Source: Planctomycetota bacterium (GTDB lineage Bacteria; Planctomycetota; UBA1135; UBA2386). Taken from it: DNA of 41,794 bases. Each line of letters opens with the position of its first letter. The stretch's first letter is position 1. A program made the translations under genes and the position numbers. The notes below the pieces were generated by a model that saw only the letters and a list, made by a program, of their open reading frames with translations, did not search any database and was not told the DNA's origin. Positions 8,066-16,100 of the stretch are shown here, piece by piece. Location of the stretch: NCBI GenBank assembly GCA_016235155.1, contig JACRLW010000073.1, positions 62,408 through 104,201 of the forward strand, in the 5' to 3' direction.

Positions 8066-9190
8066 TCACGACTGCGCTCGCTTCGGGTCGGCGAAGGCGA
8101 TCGGATCGATCCCGAACAGCGAGACCGTGCAGCTCACCTCCGCGCCAAGGCCGCGTTCGAGCAGGGTCGGAACGCTACCCGGACCGCCTGCCGCGACGAT
8201 CCGCGCGCGGCCGGATTCCGCATCGAGTTCGAGCTTCGCCATGAGTCGGTACTCGTCGCGCTCGCCGATCGTGTGCTCTGACTTCATCTTGAACCGCAAC
8301 CAGGCCTTCGCACCCGAGCCACTCGCACCGTCGTCGATCAACCTGCGGAACTTGGGAATCAAGTCGGCACTCGGGTCGAGATCCATGACGAGGCGGCGGC
8401 CCTCCTCGACCCGTTCACAACGGATGCCGCCGCGAACGGTCACGCTGAACGAAGGGGGCAGACCCGTGCGATCGTCGGCTCCCGGGAAGTAGTCGACGTG
8501 GAGATCCCTCGCTCCCTGACTCCCGGCTGCGCCGAAGGTCGCGAAGCTCGGTTCGAGCCGTCGCGCCACGCGCTGCGAGAGGAACTCGATCACACGCTGG
8601 AACTGCAAGCGGAACTCGTGTCCGGCCTGCTCCAACCAGTTGGTGAAATCCGCGAGGGCCTCTCGCGTGCGCTCGGGGACTGCAACCCAGGCCGGAGGAA
8701 TCGCGGTTTCCGCAAGCTCGGGCTGGAATCCCCACGCCATCAACTCGCTGCCGATCAGCTCGCGCAAGGGCGCGATCTCGTCCCCGTCGGCGCACCGCGC
8801 ACGGAACTCCGCCAGGACGCGTTCGTCGGGCTCGGCGCGTAGCGACCACACGCACGCCGCGCGAGTGGCAGCCTTCTCGCGAATGTCGCGCAGGAGCGCG
8901 AGCAGGGCGCACTTGACCCGTTCACTCGTGGCGTGCGCACGAGCGGCGAGCACGGCGACCTCGCGCTCGCACGTTCCGCGCGGACTCTCGAGCGCAGCAA
9001 GCAACAGGTCCTCGGCAGCCGCCGTGTCGCAGGTCGCAAGCATGCGCAGACCTTCGCAGCGCGCGTGTTCGTCGCTTCGCTCTAGCAGGCCTCGCGCCCA
9101 CCCGAGGCGTTCCTCGTGTGATTCGTCGAAGTGCAGTCGGCAGCGCATCTCGATCCGCAGGGCTTCAATCGTGTTCAGGATCTCGTTCAT
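8066..9190 (-). CDS. Unrecognised protein with helical-repeat N-terminus
   Basis: 374-residue cytoplasmic protein I cannot place in a named family. Residues 1-130 are Ala/Leu/Arg-rich helices spaced like HEAT repeats (AAEDLLLAALESP, VKCALLALLRDI). Residues ~170-225 hold an amphipathic stretch (FTNWLEQAGHEFRLQFQRV). The C-terminal ~140 residues look beta-rich. There is no signal peptide or membrane segment. The start is set by a strong ribosome-binding site, GGAGGA at 9201-9196, 5 nt before the ATG. It follows the 641-residue gene by only 14 nt, so the two form an operon divergent from the CHAT-NACHT-FGE gene A. That placement makes it a candidate accessory component of the island, but its function is unknown. 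Confidence 0.8.
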   Translation of the reverse strand: MNEILNTIEALRIEMRCRLHFDESHEERLGWARGLLERSDEHARCEGLRMLATCDTAAAEDLLLAALESPRGTCEREVAVLAARAHATSERVKCALLALLRDIREKAATRAACVWSLRAEPDERVLAEFRARCADGDEIAPLRELIGSELMAWGFQPELAETAIPPAWVAVPERTREALADFTNWLEQAGHEFRLQFQRVIEFLSQRVARRLEPSFATFGAAGSQGARDLHVDYFPGADDRTGLPPSFSVTVRGGIRCERVEEGRRLVMDLDPSADLIPKFRRLIDDGASGSGAKAWLRFKMKSEHTIGERDEYRLMAKLELDAESGRARIVAAGGPGSVPTLLERGLGAEVSCTVSLFGIDPIAFADPKRAQS

Positions 9191-9195
9191 GTTGT

Positions 9196-9201
9196 TCCTC
9201 C
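9196..9201 (-). promoter_or_regulatory. Ribosome-binding site fixing the start at 9190
   Basis: GGAGGA on the minus strand, 5 nt before the ATG at 9190-9188. It decides against longer in-frame starts that would overlap the upstream gene. Confidence 0.75.
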
Positions 9202-9204
9202 GGA

Positions 9205-11130
9205 TCAGCTGGCCTTCGCGGCGGACTGGATCTTGCGCGCGATCTCCTGCACGCAGCCATCGAGAGCGGCGTCGATGACCTTCTTGGCCCTCTCGGTCGC
9301 CTCTCGCCCTCCGCCTGGCGCAATGCACACTTGCTGGAGTCGGAGGCGGATCATCGCGGTGCGGTCGCAGTTGCTGAGCAAGGGCAGCGATTCGCGTGAG
9401 CCACCGCGAATGAGATCCACGAGCGCACGCCCTGGATCATCGAGGCTCGACATGGACCGCGCGCTCGCGGTCTGGATGGTCCACAGCGCTGCGAGCGTCA
9501 CCCGCGCCTCCTCACCCGGCTCGGCCGAGACAAAGGACTCGCCGGTCAGGAGCGCACGCGAAAGCTCGCAGCAGCCCTGCCAAGCGTCAGCCACGTGTAG
9601 TGCCACGCCGGCTTCAGTCGCGGCCGCGAGGTCGACCGGGCACGGCCCCGACACGCGATCAGCGAGCCAGTCGCGCACGCTACACACTCGATCCTGCAAC
9701 GGTTGATCGAGCCTCGCGAATGCCCGCTCGCCCGCGGCGGCGATCCACCAGAGCGCGGTCGAGAGACTCGCGCCATCGAAGGGCTCGCGGCCGCCGGACT
9801 GCATGCGCTCGGCGAGCCGCATGATCCAGGCGTCTCCCTCACACGCATCCTCGAGCATCTCGGCGACCGTGGACACGCGCTCGACGAGATGATCGAAGCT
9901 CGTGCCGCGCAGTTCGGCGATGACCTCGAGCGGGAATCTCCGCGCATGCCGGTTGCTCGGACCACGAGCGCTCCGCACCGCGAGGGCGAGGAGCTGATCT
10001 GGCGGTTGCAGGCACGCGAGGCTCGCGGTCTCGGCGCGCTCGATCGTGAACAGCGCGCGGATCAGCGGTTCGCGCTTCAGCCCGCGCCGCCTCGCACCGC
10101 GCGGCAACCGGTGATCCGCTGCCTTGCCGTAGCCGAGTAGCGGCGTCTCGCCATCGACGATCGCCCGCACCAACCACCCGGCCAGAGGAGCGCGTTCCCC
10201 TTCGAGTAGCTCGTCCAACGCTTCGCGGAAGCGCTTCAGGTGACGGGCGTGCGCTTCGTAGGGCTCCTCCGATTCCAGAAGCCGGCCGGCGTACCACACG
10301 GCAAACCCGTCGACGCCGCCGATGTCGAACTCGCTCACGCGACGCCATGCGGTGCTCGATCGGATCGTCGCGGTCTGCGTGCTCCACCACGCGCGCGCGG
10401 ACAAGAGGCCTCGCTGCATCGCGGCCACTTCAAACAACGGCTTCACGTTGCACTTCGGCAACTGCGGCCGGTCGGCCGCGGCGCAGTTCGCGAAGCGGAT
10501 GTAGCCCACGAGTTCGTTCGCGACCCTTGCGACCACCGTCTCCTCGCCGGCGCCTTCGCCGCCGTGCACGGCGATGAAGCGCTCGAGCAGCGCGAGCGCG
10601 GCCGCGAACTCGCGCGCCGAAGCGGGGTCGGGTGAATCGCTGCTCGCGGGAACATCAGCGCTCGGCTTCGAATCCCCCGCAATCGAATCCAAGTCCCCCA
10701 TCGACTTCGCGCCGCGCTTCTCCGCCTTGCGCACGTCGCCGTCCTTCCACCGGAGGTTCCCGGCCAGATACCCGCGCAACTCCTTCAGCGATCGGACCTC
10801 GAAGTTCCCTTTGCGGACCTTCTCGAGGAACTCGCACGCAACCACTCCCGCGTGATCCAGCATTGCCATCGATGTGGCCGTTCGCTTCACGCGCGACGCC
10901 TTCCAAAGACACTCCTCGGCGACCCGATCCGCGATCCGCGCGTAGGCCGCCATCCGAAGCTCGTCGTTGTTCTGCGGCCGGACCGGGCCGAGTCGATCCA
11001 ACAGGCCCGGCGCGGCCTCCTCCCACCGGTCGGCTCCCGCCAGAGGCTCGAAGCCCTCGAGCAGGCAGAGGAGATCGAAACTGCGCCCGAGGACGGCGCG
11101 CAGGGTCTCTGGATCGAGGCTGAAGCTCAT
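9205..11130 (-). CDS. Large unrecognised helical protein, divergent from CHAT-NACHT gene A
   Basis: 641-residue soluble protein, mostly helical by composition, with no signal peptide, membrane segment or catalytic motif that I recognise. Residues ~100-150 (SLKELRGYLAGNLRWKDGD then a basic KAEKR run) faintly resemble the end of region 2 of ECF sigma factors, but no region 4 helix-turn-helix follows, so I do not call it one. A low-complexity Ser/Asp/Pro linker occurs at ~155-175. The start MSFSLDP (ATG at 11130) is preferred over an in-frame ATG 60 nt upstream, which would add a Pro/Arg-rich non-conserved leader. The 209 bp gap to gene A is a shared divergent promoter region. It is first in a two-gene operon with the 374-residue protein, and a partner role in the island is inferred from position only. 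Confidence 0.78.
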   Translation of the reverse strand: MSFSLDPETLRAVLGRSFDLLCLLEGFEPLAGADRWEEAAPGLLDRLGPVRPQNNDELRMAAYARIADRVAEECLWKASRVKRTATSMAMLDHAGVVACEFLEKVRKGNFEVRSLKELRGYLAGNLRWKDGDVRKAEKRGAKSMGDLDSIAGDSKPSADVPASSDSPDPASAREFAAALALLERFIAVHGGEGAGEETVVARVANELVGYIRFANCAAADRPQLPKCNVKPLFEVAAMQRGLLSARAWWSTQTATIRSSTAWRRVSEFDIGGVDGFAVWYAGRLLESEEPYEAHARHLKRFREALDELLEGERAPLAGWLVRAIVDGETPLLGYGKAADHRLPRGARRRGLKREPLIRALFTIERAETASLACLQPPDQLLALAVRSARGPSNRHARRFPLEVIAELRGTSFDHLVERVSTVAEMLEDACEGDAWIMRLAERMQSGGREPFDGASLSTALWWIAAAGERAFARLDQPLQDRVCSVRDWLADRVSGPCPVDLAAATEAGVALHVADAWQGCCELSRALLTGESFVSAEPGEEARVTLAALWTIQTASARSMSSLDDPGRALVDLIRGGSRESLPLLSNCDRTAMIRLRLQQVCIAPGGGREATERAKKVIDAALDGCVQEIARKIQSAAKAS

Positions 11131-11243
11131 GGGCGTCGGGCGTTCGGGTCGGGGCGGGGCTGAGAGGGAACGACACGAGGCATCCGGCATCTGTCATCGC
11201 GGCGGCGACCGGAACCCCGGGTGCCGGCTGGTCCGGGGCGCCT

Positions 11244-11259
11244 CGCTATGCTCCGCGCC
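11244..11259 (+). promoter_or_regulatory. 16-nt element shared upstream of genes A and B, putative -10 region
   Basis: CGCTATGCTCCGCGCC occurs here, 80 nt upstream of gene A, and again in the same orientation relative to gene B at 19596-19581. It contains TATGCT, which fits a TANNNT -10 hexamer. No clear -35 is visible at 16-18 nt. The ATG inside it also opens a 31-codon reading frame that ends at 11341-11343, overlapping the gene A start as ATGA. It could therefore be a leader ORF rather than, or as well as, a promoter. Confidence 0.45.
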
Positions 11260-11339
11260 CGAACAACGATGATCCGGATCGGGATCTGTCAGCGCGAGGA
11301 CCGCGACAGAGCAGAGCAGACATCGCACCTTCCCCCGAG

Positions 11340-14300
11340 ATGAGTCGCCCGAAGCCGCCACCAGGCCTGCAGCCGACCGACCTCGCCCTCGGCTTCTCGC
11401 CGGGAAGCGCGGGCGGCACTCGGGTCTGGCTCCTGGGCCCGGGTCCGGCACAGGGACCGTTCGATCTGCCCGCCGACCCCGCGCTGGACCGGCTCGTGGC
11501 AGCCGCGCGCGCGACTGCCTCCGCTGCCGGCCTCGACCTCGGCTTTCATCTGAAGGCCTGGCTCGGCCGCCACGCCGAACCCGTCGCCGGGGCCATCGAA
11601 GAGACGTGCCGCGCCACCCGCCCGCGCATCGTGCTCTGCGGCGACCCGAGCAGCCCGGCCCTCGCTCTTCCCTGGGAGTGCTACGGCGAACTCGGGAGCC
11701 AGCCCTTCCTCGACGGCCGCGCGCAGCTCGTCCGCCTACTCGATGGTCCACGTCGCGACGACCTCGCGCTGGACATCGCGGAGCGACTGGTCGTCACCTT
11801 CGCGGTCGGCGAGCTCGAACAGGTCGGCGGGATGCGCCCGAGTTCCGCCACCGCCGACGTCGTGCGCGACGCCCTGGACTTCGCGCTGCACGCGCTCGCG
11901 GAATGGCCCGGACAGGTGACCGTGCGCATCGTCGCTTGCGGCGCGTCCGCTGCGGCACTCGGCGGCTCGACCTGGTCAGACCAGGACCTCGAGTTCCGTT
12001 CCGAAACGCCGGACGCGAGCTTCGAGCACCTCGTCACCAGGTCGGCGCGCGACAGCCACGTCGTGCACTGGATCGGCCACAGCGACGCCGCCGCCGGGAG
12101 CCCCGCAACCGCGTTGATCACGCGCCCGGCGGACGGCCCGTCCCGCGCCATGCCTCTCGGCGAATTCGGCAAGCTGCTCGTCGACGGCGGCGGCACGACG
12201 CGCCTGCTCGTCCTCCACTCGTGCTGGACCGATCCCTCGGGCGCCGCAGCGCTCCTCGCGCACGTGCCGCACGTCCTCGCGATGCAGGCGATGCCAGGCC
12301 TTCGCTTCGCGGACGAGTTCCACCGCGCGCTGTACGGCGTGCTCCTGCAACCCCGCCGCGGCGGCGTGCCCGCGGCTTTCGCCGAACTGTGCCGCGCACT
12401 CGACCCATCGATCGCGTGGATCCCTGCGCAGTACGCCGTCGCGCTCGACTCGCGCGGCCTCGTCGACATCGAGCGCCAGACGGCGCGCAAGTACGACGAT
12501 GCCCTCGTCGCCCGCCTCGAGACCCTGCCCGAGACCTTCGAGCGCCTGCTGCGCGGCGGCCGCGTGCGCTCGCGCGTGTTCATCGGCCTCGACCTGCACG
12601 GCGCCGACGAGCGGTCCTGCGCCGACGACCCGCTGCGCATGGTCGAGCGCCGCTTGCCCGCGCGCGGCGGACCGGAGCGCGACACGCTGGTCAAGGTCAT
12701 CGCGCGGGCGCGCACCGATGCGCGGCTGCGCCGCCTCGTCCTGCGTGGCGACGCCGGCCAGGGCAAGACCACGTTGCTGAAGGACGCCGGCTGCGAGTTC
12801 GTCCGCGCCGGGTGGACCGTCGTCTTCGCCCGCGTCGCCGACCTGATCGTGCTCGAGCGGCCGAGAGGCGGTGCGCCCCGGCTCGTGATCCGTTCATGCC
12901 TCGCGACCAAGGGCAAGGACCTGGCTCTCGCGCCGGATCTCGACGCGAAACGCGCGAAGAAGGCGATCGCCGAGAGACGCTTCCTCCTCCTGCTCGACGG
13001 CCTCGACGAGGTGCCGTCCGCGCTGCGCCCGGGAATCGCCGACGCGATGCAGGAGGTCGACCGCGATCTCGGCGAGGGCATCGCCGTCGTCGCCTCGCGC
13101 CGCTCGACCCACGACAAGGCGCCCGCGCCGTACCGCGAAGTCGTGATCGCCGGACTCGCCGCGGACGACAAGCGCGAGCTCGTCGGCAAGTGGTACGCGG
13201 AACTGTGGCACCGCGCCGAGGACCCGCTCCGCTTCGGTCCGCTGCGCAGTACCTGGACCTCGCCCGCCGCGGCGACCGACGCGTTCGTGTCCGCGCTGGA
13301 CAAGCACCCGCCCCTCGACCAGACGACCAACGACCCGCTCGCGCTGACGCTCGCCGCGCTCTGGTTCGCGGAGAAGGGCGGCAAGATCGCGAGCGACGCG
13401 AGCTTCCAGCGCCGCGACTTGCTGCGCAAGTTCGTCGACGGCCTCCTCGAAGCGAGTCATCGCGACGAAGCGCAACGGCCGTTCACGGGCGAAGCCGTGC
13501 ACGTCGCGCGCGCTGCGGCGAGATTCCTCGCACTGTGGATGCTCAAGCACGGCCAGGGTCGCCGGCTCGAACTCGGCGAGGACGTCGATGACCTCCACGA
13601 GGGCGATGCGCTCGGCACCGCACTGCGGAACGCCGTGACGGCGAACTTCGATCCACGGCTCGCGGCGTGGCAGGAGCGCTGGGTCGGCAAGCCTTCGGAC
13701 ATCTCGCGCCCTTGGCGATGGTCCGGCGGCGATCCGGAGCAGCCGCCGTTCCTGCTCGAACTGAAGCGCACCGAACTCTTCGTGCCGCTCGACAGCAGTC
13801 AGCGGGTCTGGCACTTCCCGCTCGCGTCGCTTCAGGACGTGCTCGCCGCCGAAGCGCTCGCTGTGCGCGCGGGGCTCGCCACGCCCGAGGGACAGACCAG
13901 CCGTGGTGCTGGCGAAGCGAAGGCCGTCGCGCGGCTGCTCGACGATCTGCGCAAGCTGGCCGAGCGCGCGAGTGAGCGGATCAACGCCTTGGGCGAAGCC
14001 CTCGCGCTGCTGGAAGCGTGGATCGGCGACGAGGAGCAGAAGGCCGCGTGGCTGGTCGGACTCCACGACATCGACGCACGGATCGGCCTGCGCGCGCTCG
14101 GCTTGGCGCATCGACCGCCCGCGAGCGCGGTCGCAAAGCTCCTCGCAAGAGCGGAGACCGAGGAGAAGCTCGAGTTCTGGGACGGCCTGATCGCGCGCGT
14201 CGAGGATCCGAAGATCGCAAGCGCCGTGATCCGCGCCGCCGTGCCGGGCCTCACGTCCGGCGTGGACCGCTTCGCGATGGAGGAGGTCACGCACGATCTC

Positions 14301-15221
14301 GTTGCGAAGGGCAGCCTTGGCACCGCTACCGGACAGAAGCTCGTCTCATCCGTGCGGTTTGGGCGCAGCACTGAGGAGCTGCGACTCGACCCGCTCGCGA
14401 AGTTCCCCGGCAAGGGCGGCGGCCCGCTCTGGGAACGCATCGATGCAGAGCGGATCGGGTGGAGCAAGAACGTGTTCGGGGTTGGCGATGAGCTCACGCC
14501 GATGCCGGTGCCGCAGCCCTTCTGGATGATGGCCGTGCCGGTCACCGCCGAGATGTACGCGCTCTTCGACGCGGAGTACTCGGTGCGCTGGCGTGGTGAA
14601 GACCACCCGATCGCGAAGCTCCCGCCCTCGAGCGAAGCAGCGTTCGACCAGAAGAACCGGCGCTTCACGAACCGCCATCCGGCGGTGGTGACCTGGTTCG
14701 AGGCCGTGGCCTTCACGCGCTGGCTGAACGCCGTGGCTTTGCCGCGGGCGAAGGACCTTCTAGGCTGCGAGCCGCCAGTCGGGTGGCGGTTCCGTCTCCC
14801 GACGGAACTCGAATGGGAATGGGCGTGCCGTGCCGGAACGACGACGAAGTTCTGGTGCGGGAAGAAGCTGGCTCGCGAGTACGCGTGGTTCGCCGAGGGC
14901 GACGAGGGTGCGACGCATCCCGTCGGGCTGCTGCGCGCGAACGACTTCGGCCTTCGCGACATGCACGGCAACCAGTGGGAGTGGTGTGTCGATGGTTGGG
15001 ACCAGGCAATCGAGCCTTCGGGGCGTCTTTCGTGGCGCGGTTCCGGTCGCGTGCTGCGCGGCGGCTCCTGCTGGTTCGCGGCCGTTCACTGCCGCTCCGC
15101 CTGCCGCAACGGGGTCGGCCCCGCCTTCCGCTTCGACTTCATCGTCGACGCCGACGTCGGCTTCCGTCCTGTGCTTGCCGCGCCGCTCCCGAGCTCGGGT
15201 TCGGTCATCGAAGATCGGTAA
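11340..15221 (+). CDS. CHAT protease-NACHT NTPase-FGE-like receptor protein (gene A)
   Basis: 1293-residue multidomain protein. Residues ~90-380 form a CHAT (caspase-family) protease: LPWECYGEL, then the catalytic pair His247 (HWIGHSD) and Cys295 (LHSCW). Residues ~460-860 form a NACHT-type STAND NTPase, with Walker A GDAGQGKTT (Lys476), Walker B LLLLDGLDE (Asp553) and the HFPLASLQDVLAAEAL helix typical of NACHT C-termini. A helical region (~870-1040) follows. Residues ~1055-1281 are an FGE/SUMF1-like C-lectin-fold domain (FWMMAVPVT, LPTELEWEWACRAGT, GLRDMHGNQWEW, VLRGGS, GFRPVLA), followed by a 13-residue tail. The catalytic Cys pair spacing of true FGE is not kept, so the domain is probably a ligand receptor. 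Its end is the variable region described separately. Convergent with paralogue B. Known family logic suggests ligand-triggered oligomerisation and proteolysis; that is inference here. Confidence 0.93.
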   Translation: MSRPKPPPGLQPTDLALGFSPGSAGGTRVWLLGPGPAQGPFDLPADPALDRLVAAARATASAAGLDLGFHLKAWLGRHAEPVAGAIEETCRATRPRIVLCGDPSSPALALPWECYGELGSQPFLDGRAQLVRLLDGPRRDDLALDIAERLVVTFAVGELEQVGGMRPSSATADVVRDALDFALHALAEWPGQVTVRIVACGASAAALGGSTWSDQDLEFRSETPDASFEHLVTRSARDSHVVHWIGHSDAAAGSPATALITRPADGPSRAMPLGEFGKLLVDGGGTTRLLVLHSCWTDPSGAAALLAHVPHVLAMQAMPGLRFADEFHRALYGVLLQPRRGGVPAAFAELCRALDPSIAWIPAQYAVALDSRGLVDIERQTARKYDDALVARLETLPETFERLLRGGRVRSRVFIGLDLHGADERSCADDPLRMVERRLPARGGPERDTLVKVIARARTDARLRRLVLRGDAGQGKTTLLKDAGCEFVRAGWTVVFARVADLIVLERPRGGAPRLVIRSCLATKGKDLALAPDLDAKRAKKAIAERRFLLLLDGLDEVPSALRPGIADAMQEVDRDLGEGIAVVASRRSTHDKAPAPYREVVIAGLAADDKRELVGKWYAELWHRAEDPLRFGPLRSTWTSPAAATDAFVSALDKHPPLDQTTNDPLALTLAALWFAEKGGKIASDASFQRRDLLRKFVDGLLEASHRDEAQRPFTGEAVHVARAAARFLALWMLKHGQGRRLELGEDVDDLHEGDALGTALRNAVTANFDPRLAAWQERWVGKPSDISRPWRWSGGDPEQPPFLLELKRTELFVPLDSSQRVWHFPLASLQDVLAAEALAVRAGLATPEGQTSRGAGEAKAVARLLDDLRKLAERASERINALGEALALLEAWIGDEEQKAAWLVGLHDIDARIGLRALGLAHRPPASAVAKLLARAETEEKLEFWDGLIARVEDPKIASAVIRAAVPGLTSGVDRFAMEEVTHDLVAKGSLGTATGQKLVSSVRFGRSTEELRLDPLAKFPGKGGGPLWERIDAERIGWSKNVFGVGDELTPMPVPQPFWMMAVPVTAEMYALFDAEYSVRWRGEDHPIAKLPPSSEAAFDQKNRRFTNRHPAVVTWFEAVAFTRWLNAVALPRAKDLLGCEPPVGWRFRLPTELEWEWACRAGTTTKFWCGKKLAREYAWFAEGDEGATHPVGLLRANDFGLRDMHGNQWEWCVDGWDQAIEPSGRLSWRGSGRVLRGGSCWFAAVHCRSACRNGVGPAFRFDFIVDADVGFRPVLAAPLPSSGSVIEDR
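15051..15221 (+). other. DGR-like variable region at the 3' end of gene A
   Basis: Codons 1238 to stop of gene A. Aligned to the end of gene B (16100-15942), the first 28 codons have nine differences in eight codons (ttc/gtc, gtt/gat, cac/ctc, tgc/tac, aac/tac, ggg/tgg, gtc/tac, ggc/gtc), all at codon positions 1 or 2 and all non-synonymous. The fixed frame reads VLRGGSCW-x-AA-xx-CRSA-x-R-xxxx-PAFRF, the pattern of known FGE-type DGR targets. A four-codon length difference follows, and then a block identical over 32 nt. A template repeat was not found in the window. Confidence 0.7.
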
Positions 15222-15234
15222 TTGGGGTGGGGGG
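15051..15234 (+). repeat. Inverted repeat, arm 1 (ends of genes A and B)
   Basis: This 184-nt arm pairs as an imperfect inverted repeat with 15929-16100 (172 nt). The length difference is the 12-nt indel inside the variable region. Identity continues 13 nt past both stop codons (TTGGGGTG, one mismatch, GGGG) and then stops. Confidence 0.85.
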
Positions 15235-15941
15235 TCTGCCTGGCCGTGCGGTCAGCGGCGGCCGCGGATCTGCAGCGCCCTCGGCCGGGAACGGCCGCGT
15301 ACCCCCAAAGCGATTCAGTCGCTCCGCGGGGAAGCTCTGGAGCAGCAGGCATTTGGCGCGCCAACCCGCGCCAGCCCCGCGCGGTCGTGATCAGCTCCTG
15401 GGTCGTCAAGAACCGCCGCGCCTGCGGCGATCGGCAGCCGCGTCGCGCGTGCGAGCTACGAATCCGGCCAGGCTACCGGGCGCGCTTCCCGGCTCGGACG
15501 GGATCAGCCGCGCCTTGCGGCCGTGCTGGCACGAAGCGGCCGCCGATGGCCGCGGGTCGCCCGGCCCAGTTCAGAACACGAAGGCCTGCCCGAGCGATGC
15601 GCGCAGCGAACGCTGCAGCGCGGCCAGGCTCTCCTCGCCGCGCGCGTCGGCTCGATCGCGGCCACAGCGCGGCACGCCGTGGCCGCGGGCGTCAACTCGC
15701 GGCCGGAGGGTGCCGAGCGCGGCGTGGCTTGGCCGTTCCGCGGCGAGACTCGGCAGGATTCGTCGATCGGGGTCCGGCCGTGGCCAGCACCTGCCGCGAC
15801 CGCGGCCGCCGGTGGCCGCAGGAACTGAGGTATCGCGGCAGATTCCTGGCATCCTCCCGGTAGCTCGGTCGATTCCGGCCCCCACTGTGTGAGTTCGCCG
15901 GCAGGCTCCGGCCACGCAGCCAGCCCTTCCCCACACCCCAA
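15222..15941. other. 720 bp spacer between the convergent genes A and B
   Basis: I see no convincing gene here. Reading frames on both strands are open for a few hundred bases, as expected at ~70% G+C, but their translations are Arg/Ala-rich without recognisable motifs. There is no reverse-transcriptase motif, no adenine-rich copy of the variable region and no clear terminator hairpin with a T-run. It could hold a decayed gene, an RNA or only a bidirectional termination zone. Confidence 0.5.
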
Positions 15942-16100
15942 TTACCGATCTTCGAGGACCGAGCCCGAGCGCGGGAGCGGCGCGGCAAGCACAGGACGGA
16001 AGCCGTCGCCGCCGCCGAAGCGGAAGGCGGGGACGTACCAGTAGCGGTAGGCGGAGCGGCAGAGATCGGCCGCGACCCAGCAGGAGCCGCCGCGCAGCAC
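15929..16100 (-). repeat. Inverted repeat, arm 2 (end of gene B)
   Basis: Counterpart of 15051-15234 in opposite orientation, reaching 13 nt beyond the gene B stop codon. The two arms are about 690 bp apart. Confidence 0.85.
15942..16100 (-). other. DGR-like variable region at the 3' end of gene B
   Basis: The last 52 codons of gene B plus its stop. The residues at the variable positions are V, D, L, Y, Y, W, Y, V (in A: F, V, H, C, N, G, V, G), set in an otherwise identical frame at amino-acid and nucleotide level. Tyr/Trp enrichment at such sites is typical of diversified lectin-fold binding faces. Confidence 0.7.

Noticed and set aside
9205..11130. ECF sigma factor reading of the 641-residue protein
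   Set aside because: Only a short basic helical stretch resembles region 2. No region 4 helix-turn-helix follows and the protein is far too long.
15222..15241. Rho-independent terminator after gene A
   Set aside because: The G-rich run after the stop is shared with gene B, but no stem followed by a T-run is present.
15241..15928. Possible DGR template or degenerate third FGE gene in the spacer
   Set aside because: I compared short stretches such as CTCCTGGGTCG and CCGCGCCTGCGG with the variable regions on both strands; matches are a few bases long and not collinear, no better than chance at this base composition.
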